DNA of 64,000 bases from positions 32,680,188-32,744,187 of the forward strand of contig OY821789.1 in assembly GCA_963682175.1 (NCBI GenBank), written 5' to 3'. Shown piece by piece: positions 61,901-64,000 of this stretch (positions are counted from its first letter, which is position 1; each line of letters opens with the position of its first letter). The DNA is from Triglochin maritima (taxonomy: Eukaryota > Streptophyta > Magnoliopsida > Alismatales > Juncaginaceae). The notes below the pieces were generated by a model. The model saw only the letters and a program-made list of their open reading frames with translations. It was not told where the DNA came from and made no database searches. Both the position numbers and the translations under genes were made by a program.

Positions 61901-64000
61901 GAGACAGATGAACTTTTTGAGATAGAGAAATACATACCATCTATTGGGTGGAGTAGTGATTCTTATGGTCCGCCACTTGCACATAAACATGCTTCCCACT
62001 CTTCATCTGGTGGTGGATGTGAGGTGAGAAAAGATTTCACGAAGATTTTTAGGGTTTCTAAATTGGTAATGCATACATTACACCTTTATTGTTTCTATAT
62101 TTTGTCTTACATCATGGCTTTATCGTGATTTGTTTATGTCTGACTTTTTCATCCTGAAGCTTATTCATCTGTTGGATTATTTGTGTTTTGGTTTGATGAG
62201 AAACAATAGTAGAATATAACAAGTATCCATTATGCTTGTATTGGGTTTTATACTTGATCTTTGATGTTTTCGTATATTTGTTGGCTTGGTTGCTTTTATT
62301 TAAACTTTGGAAGTAGTTCCCTTGGGAATAATAGGGGTGTAAATGGGGTGGGCCAGCACAAATTTTTGTCTCACCTAAGGATGGGTTAAGCAGGTGCGGG
62401 TTGGTTGGGTTGAGTCTTTAGATTTTGTATTTTTATGAATTAGACCATATAAAACCATAACAAATTCATATATATCACCAAAAAAAACTAGATAGCAAAA
62501 ATGCATATAACATTATCTAGTTTCACAACATATAAACACTTAAATAAACCACAAGCCAAAGTGCGCGTCACAAGAAATAAAAACCATACATAAAGTTCAT
62601 ACGGTTCTTTGTTTCATTGTTTTTGTTATAAGAGTTTTGTTAGAAGTTAATGTTAAACTTAAGCATAGGATTAGTGTAAATGCATTATGTAATTAGTGTA
62701 AATGCATTATGTATAATGGTCTTTATCAAGTGTAATTTGGTTAATTTAAAGTCTTAATTCTAAACTCTTAATTATATATTTATAATATAACATATCTTTA
62801 TTAGACAATAAATAAATTTTAAGCAAATGGCGGGTTAGGCGGGGTGAGTTAAGAGACAACCGCAACCCACCCCATTTATTAAGCGGGTTGACGACGTTAA
62901 TGTGTTATGATTTTTTGGTTGTAACCTGCCTTATGCGGAGCGGGACGGGGTGCCCTATTTACAGCCTTATGGGAACCATGATTGTTGTTGATGAGTTTCA
63001 TCCCGAGTCTACCTCAACTATTTTGGATTAGAGTCTTCGTTGTTGTTTGAAAATAGCACTTAGTGCCTTAGTGGTAATATGTCTTACATTTTTTATTGTA
63101 TATGGTTCTTGTTAGAGAATAGTCTCACATTAGTTAATTTAGGGACTTTCTCGTAGGTTAAAAGTTGCAAGGTTCCTCCACTCATCACCAATTGATTTTA
63201 ATATGGATATTCACACTTCATATGGTATCAGAGCCTGAAGGGCCTAACCACCGGTTTGCATGTCCACCATTGTTGTCTACGCATAGACATGGAATAAATA
63301 AATAAATCCCGGTCACGTGTGCGGGGGAGTGTAAGAGAATAGTCTCACATCGGTTAATTTAGGGATTTTCTCCTAGGTTAAGCTGCAGGGTTCCTTCACT
63401 TATCACCAATTGGTTTTGAGTTGGATATCCACTCTCCAATAGTTCTTTTTTATAATTCACAACCATTGGTTGTTGTTTGACCAATTGGAGTTTATCCATT
63501 TGCAAGGAAATCAATAGAAAGGCAAGAGGATTAATATACCTTAACCTTTTCTTATTCTAGTGCAAAAGGTTTCTGAAAAAGATAGACTAGGTTGTATATA
63601 TCGCTGCATAGAGTTAGGGGCTCATACACATGATAACTAGAAATAAATTATAGGTCGTGGTGCTGGGAAATTCCATCTCATGTCTATTCTCGGGGATTTT
63701 CTGATACCTTTTTTTGTGTAGAAAGGTTGTTTGTTATAATCTAAGGTGCAATGGAGGGCAAAGAGCATGGTAATGCTCTAAAAGAATGTAGCGTCAATGA
63801 GATTTTCTTTTTATGCATACACTAACAGCTTTCTATGTCTGATTGTAGAACGGAGATGTTTAAAAATTGTCCAAAAGATTAATGCAGTTTTGGTGAGTAT
63901 ATAAAGATCAATAAATGAATAATAGTAATAAGATAAATAGTAAATGGTCTATTTCTAACCATTAGGCATATGAGCACATCACATGTTTGAGAATAAAGCT
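24092..64000 (+). CDS. VPS13-family lipid-transfer protein, PH-containing (3' end outside window)
   Basis: VPS13 proteins are giant bridges that move lipids between membranes at contact sites. Forty-six exons join in phase: 24092-24188, 25124-25227, 25360-25494, 25597-25647, 26003-26097, 26178-26295, 28420-28521, 28616-28801, 28891-29051, 34361-34531, 35134-35226, 35307-35625, 35712-35816, 35900-35995, 36083-36150, 37732-37852, 37956-38159, 38259-38462, 38549-38658, 42387-42483, 42575-42673, 43294-43455, 43549-43623, 43697-44194, 44281-44616, 44714-44845, 45695-45808, 45917-46101, 46255-46363, 47990-48133, 48219-48509, 49645-50280, 50373-50564, 50798-50901, 51664-51953, 52020-52101, 52181-52486, 52572-52925, 53009-53498, 53635-53798, 55521-55683, 56926-57189, 58949-59140, 60066-60108, 60200-60321, 61499-62023. 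This gives 2,903 codons with no stop or frameshift; known plant homologues have about 4,100-4,200. The architecture (chorein, PH, VPS62-like, C2-like, SHR-binding start) resembles the Arabidopsis VPS13M-type proteins (At4g17140/At1g48090). Sequence after 62023 is intron. Confidence 0.95.
24209..25030. repeat. Minisatellite in VPS13 intron 1
   Basis: Nearly the whole of intron 1 is made of diverged head-to-tail copies, about 85-160 bp each. They are marked by TTT(C)(T/C)(T/C)GATTTGGTTGTGG, then GATGATC(A/G)GAGG, GGAGGTGGTGGA(C/T)(T)GGGTTGGTTGTGG and TACTATCTCACAAATTC. About six copies start near 24209, 24364, 24498, 24660, 24745 and 24885. It keeps chance frames open but no coding sequence is supported. 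Confidence 0.85.
25665..25735. repeat. Short direct duplication in VPS13 intron 4
   Basis: TGGGGTATGGTGCCCTTGACA occurs in part or whole twice, about 44 bp apart. It is a simple local duplication with no feature attached. Confidence 0.6.
26296..28419. other. VPS13 intron 6, no further gene
   Basis: This is a 2.1-kb AT-rich intron between exons 6 and 7. A segment of about 27100-27500 contains AACCATGTTTGGG-like text at one side and CGCATCCAAACACAAC at the other, suggestive of a MITE with degraded ends. Nothing else is recognised. Confidence 0.5.
29298..29600. mobile_element. MITE-like repeat in VPS13 intron 9
   Basis: Its ends are CTCCGTTTGGGTAACG and the complement of GGGTGATCCAAACACCC, loosely inverted. 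The right part matches 1330-1485 in the LSG1 intron in reverse orientation. The 89-aa frame crossing it is a by-product. Its superfamily was not determined. Confidence 0.45.
30329..32314 (-). mobile_element. ORF1-only LINE derivative in VPS13 intron 9
   Basis: Reading on the minus strand, coding begins just inside the right end with a DUF4283-type segment (LWKIVGNLQIFRQASDFLIF, then LEGEPWFVKGSPL). One in-frame TGA at 32030-32032 interrupts it. It continues to a CX2CX4HX4C zinc knuckle (CKVCESFDHVEGLC) and a long low-complexity tail. A frameshift near 31180 follows, with a further 211-codon frame to 30535. The 3' region ends in ...TTGC plus eight A at about 30330-30337. Imperfect 16-bp flanking duplications, ACGTTTGATATGCTTT (30317-30332) and ACGTTCGAGATGCTTT (32315-32330), match at 14 positions. 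No endonuclease/RT (ORF2) is present. DUF4283 plus this zinc knuckle is typical of plant L1-type ORF1. Confidence 0.78.
32331..34360. other. Rest of VPS13 intron 9, no gene
   Basis: The remainder of the 5.3-kb intron between exons 9 and 10. It is AT-rich, with no open frame over 75 codons of coding character, no clear inverted repeats and no recognised element. Confidence 0.5.
34874..34938. repeat. Poly-C run followed by (CA)n microsatellite
   Basis: Twenty consecutive C (34874-34893) lead directly into about 21 CA units in VPS13 intron 10. The glycine/cysteine-rich open frames on the minus strand here are products of the microsatellite. Confidence 0.95.
36151..37731. other. VPS13 intron 15, nothing recognised
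   Basis: A 1.6-kb AT-rich intron without recognised repeats or coding sequence. Its first five bases (GTTCG) are repeated as the first five bases of exon 16. Confidence 0.5.
39790..40560 (-). pseudogene. Unrecognised coding relic in VPS13 intron 19
   Basis: The minus strand shows two coding-like blocks separated by an AT-rich, intron-like gap. One (about 40560-40180) reads KVIFQVLKYVDTQNNNYCYH, then FFLVKITPLCLFSSLDYFPW, and is broken by one stop. The other (about 40100-39780) reads LHKIHESIKDHKAYSSMTAK, then a basic tail RGQGRGRAHARPKKRER and a stop. Length and composition look like a real former gene or transposon protein. I do not recognise the family. The surrounding 39280-39780 stretch is A/C-rich low-complexity DNA. 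Confidence 0.4.
40620..41425 (+). mobile_element. RTE-type LINE 3' fragment in VPS13 intron 19
   Basis: In mixed frames the plus strand gives RYLGSML, AGWMEWRQAFGVF, FHRTAIRPAMMYGAECWATK, RHTRMNRIRNEDIREKVG and CVRWLEHVERKAMDA. These are the characteristic C-terminal region of plant RTE-clade reverse transcriptases. Several stops and shifts make it dead. The 3' end TCTAGTCTACCCCAACTAGTTCGGGGTTAAAGAC.. (about 41380-41410) is the typical RTE tail. It is 5'-truncated, as is usual for LINE copies. Confidence 0.82.
42326..42345. repeat. Poly-C run of 20
   Basis: A pure C20 homopolymer lies 41 bp upstream of VPS13 exon 20. Such tracts are rare in plant DNA and prone to sequencing or assembly error. 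Confidence 0.9.
44846..45694. repeat. Triplicated segment in VPS13 intron 26
   Basis: Three imperfect copies about 100-130 bp apart (about 45245, 45375 and 45465) share TAATCACAACCATCCA or its derivative, then (T/C)AGGACTA(G)AAAAA.. and ATCAAC(T/C)A. The middle copy is the most diverged. The rest of the intron is plain AT-rich DNA. Confidence 0.6.
46671..46948. mobile_element. hAT-type MITE built of CCGGACCGG words
   Basis: This is a 278-bp element with perfect 12-bp terminal inverted repeats TAGGGTTGTGCA / TGCACAACCCTA. It is flanked by CGTAGAGG and CGTAGAGA, an 8-bp duplication with one mismatch. The interior is dominated by CCGGACCGG and GGTCCGGTCC words on both sides of an A-rich centre. 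TAG-start ends plus an 8-bp duplication indicate the hAT superfamily. Open frames across it are artefacts of the repeat. Confidence 0.88.
47182..47571. mobile_element. hAT-like MITE built of GTGTCGTG words
   Basis: The ends TAGACATGTCAATT and the complement of the right end, TAGGTTTATCAATT, match at 10 of 14 positions. Flanks ATTATATT and ACTATATC agree at 6 of 8. The interior is a chain of CGTGTCGTGT/ACACGA words. Size and duplication length suggest a second, more decayed hAT MITE in the same VPS13 intron (29). Confidence 0.65.
49291..49573 (+). mobile_element. TRIM (miniature LTR retrotransposon), decayed, VPS13 intron 31
   Basis: The left LTR (about 49291-49390) contains TGAGAATAGTCTGATATTG and ends near TTGAACACTTACACT. 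The right LTR (about 49484-49573) repeats TTGTGACTTTTAAGGTCTTAGAT-like text and ends TTGAACACCCACACT. Between them is a degraded tRNA-Met primer site, TGGTATTGAAGC (49397-49408), and a purine-rich GTGTGAGGGAA before the right LTR. No coding is present. It is related to the better preserved TRIM at 63110-63438. Further TRIM-like LTR sequence occurs just upstream (about 49190-49290). Confidence 0.7.
51106..51367. mobile_element. MITE in VPS13 intron 34
   Basis: The ends GGCAACGTTTGGCAACAGGT and the complement of the right end, GGCACATTTGGTTCCCAGCG, form imperfect terminal inverted repeats around 262 bp rich in GTTGGG/CCAAC words. It explains the 136-codon open frame spanning it. No clean target duplication was found. 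Confidence 0.55.
52020..53498 (+). other. VPS62-like (DUF946) region in VPS13 (exons 36-39)
   Basis: Residues about 2002-2412 contain a reiterated beta-rich motif: SFWRPRAPPGFAVLGDCITP, SIWFPQAPQGYLSLGCV, SIWRPILPSGTVYFGDV and CMWLPQAPPGYVSLGCIAS. Each follows the pattern WxPxAPxGxxxLGxxx. The block also includes RRPISFKRIWPP and NLAFWRVQNSFGSFLPT. This resembles plant VPS62/DUF946 proteins, and its insertion in VPS13 is known in plants. At least four internal repeats are visible. Confidence 0.8.
54010..54450. mobile_element. GGACCGG-rich MITE with GTTTTCA.AACCGG ends
   Basis: The left end GTTTTCAGAACCGGACCGG and the complement of the right end, GTTTTGAAAACCGGACCGG, match at 17 of 19. The interior carries GAACCGG, GGTTGAACCGG and GGTCGGACC words around an AT-rich centre. 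A target duplication is not evident. Its word composition resembles 46671-46948 although the termini differ. Confidence 0.65.
55905..56030. repeat. Fragment of the GGACCGG-rich MITE family
   Basis: TTTGAAAACCTGGAGCGGACC is followed by CAGTCGGACCAGTTGGGCCG and GGCCGGTCCGGTCAGGCC, matching the arm of 54010-54450. Only one end is recognisable. Confidence 0.5.
57280..57480 (-). mobile_element. RTE LINE 3' tail, VPS13 intron 42
   Basis: Read on the minus strand it ends ..TCTAGCCTACCCCAACTAGTTTGG, then TTTGTTGTTGTATTTT, the RTE-clade 3' terminus with its GTT repeat. Upstream there is a short decayed coding stretch (AACTTGGGAAGAAGTTGTTA). It is truncated to about 200 bp. Confidence 0.72.
57481..58948. 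other. Rest of VPS13 intron 42
   Basis: AT-rich intron. A 91-codon minus-strand frame at 58500-58775 (KKEEAKEAWNSKLAVTKGSS) has a helical, charged start but no recognised family and no supporting splice or neighbour evidence. It is left uncalled. Confidence 0.4.
58949..60321 (+). other. C2-like segment of VPS13 (exons 43-45)
   Basis: Residues about 2610-2728 include SKSQYIVIVRLLLNQP, LVVKWDEIFFFKVDIP, HYVLEFVVVDLGNGQPIGL and a trailing loop. This is the strand order and WDE..F..V....L...V.D signature of a C2 fold. The acidic calcium-binding loops are not obvious, so it may bind lipid or protein without calcium. Confidence 0.55.
60322..61498. other. VPS13 intron 45, nothing recognised
   Basis: A 1.2-kb AT-rich intron between exons 45 and 46 without recognised repeat ends or coding sequence. 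Confidence 0.5.
61499..62023 (+). other. Start of the SHR-binding (SHR-BD) region of VPS13 (exon 46)
   Basis: Exon 46 (175 codons) reads FIQISPARDGPWTTVRLNYA, then a series of beta strands with NIRSLVSVVNNTDFLMDV. This is the typical entry of the VPS13 adaptor-binding/SHR-BD domain. The domain and everything C-terminal to it (ATG_C-like and terminal PH-like segments in homologues) lie beyond the window. Confidence 0.75.
62331..62969. mobile_element. hAT-like MITE, TAGGGGTGTAAAT ends, VPS13 intron 46
   Basis: The left end ATAGGGGTGTAAATGGGGTG and the complement of the right end, TAAGGCTGTAAATAGGGCA, are imperfect terminal inverted repeats. The flanks TGGGAATA and TGGGAACC agree at 6 of 8. Both arms consist of GGGTTGGG/GCGGGT words; the centre is AT-rich and contains a 24-bp direct repeat (TTAGTGTAAATGCATTATGT) near 62675-62720. 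Confidence 0.65.
62990..63044 (+). mobile_element. RTE LINE 3' tail remnant
   Basis: TTGATGAGTTTCATCCCGAG is followed by TCTACCTCAACTATTTTGGAT and GTTGTTGTTTG, a degraded copy of the same RTE 3' end seen at 41380 and 57300. Confidence 0.6.
63110..63438 (+). mobile_element. TRIM element with intact primer-binding site, VPS13 intron 46
   Basis: LTRs of 111 bp (63110-63220) and 109 bp (63330-63438) begin TGTTAGAGAATAGTCTCACA and TGTAAGAGAATAGTCTCACA and end in CA. A perfect tRNA-iMet primer site TGGTATCAGAGC lies at 63223-63234, two bases inside the left LTR. A purine tract GCGGGGGAG precedes the right LTR. The internal region is only 109 bp and non-coding. Total length 329 bp fits terminal-repeat retrotransposons in miniature, which depend on other elements for transposition. 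Flanks ATGGTTCT/ATAGTTCT are similar, but the duplication length is unclear. Confidence 0.88.

Overview
This is nuclear DNA from a flowering plant. Its genes are split by GT-AG introns, and it carries plant-type Copia, TRIM, LINE and hAT/MITE repeats. The GC-rich first exons over AT-rich long introns would suit a monocot or other GC-gradient angiosperm, but I cannot name the species. I found no CRISPR array, operon, rRNA or complete tRNA gene, and no candidate for a wholly new molecular system. The unusual content is layered transposable-element structure and gene decay.

Layout. Positions 1-3009 (minus) hold most of an LSG1-type GTPase gene, a 60S ribosome-export factor. It has five exons, runs off the left edge, and has two telo-boxes just upstream. 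Positions 3010-7446 are AT-rich intergenic DNA with a GC-rich foldback at about 4.5 kb. Positions 7447-9218 (minus) are a decayed copy of a P-class PPR gene related to Arabidopsis At5g39980, with one stop and three frameshifts. Positions 9219-12908 are intergenic, with tandem duplications and a MITE. Positions 12909-15143 (plus) are a broken A-type cytochrome P450. Positions 15860-22839 are a degenerate minus-strand Copia element. Its left LTR was later split by a 2,073-bp TG...CA insertion with a perfect 5-bp target duplication, best read as a solo LTR; that insertion contains ten copies of a 10-bp palindrome.

From 24092 to the right edge lies one very large plus-strand gene encoding a plant VPS13-family bridge-like lipid-transfer protein. 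I could place 46 consecutive exons (8,709 nt, 2,903 codons) with consistent splice phases. They cover the chorein N terminus, a PH domain, a VPS62-like block, a C2-like segment and the start of the SHR-binding region. The C-terminal part lies beyond the window. Its introns hold an ORF1-only LINE derivative, RTE-type LINE relics, two TRIM elements, several MITEs, a minisatellite and two 20-nt poly-C runs.

The two apparently functional genes, LSG1 and VPS13, are housekeeping genes in different pathways (ribosome assembly and membrane-contact lipid transport). About 21 kb of pseudogenes and transposons separates them, and nothing suggests they work together.
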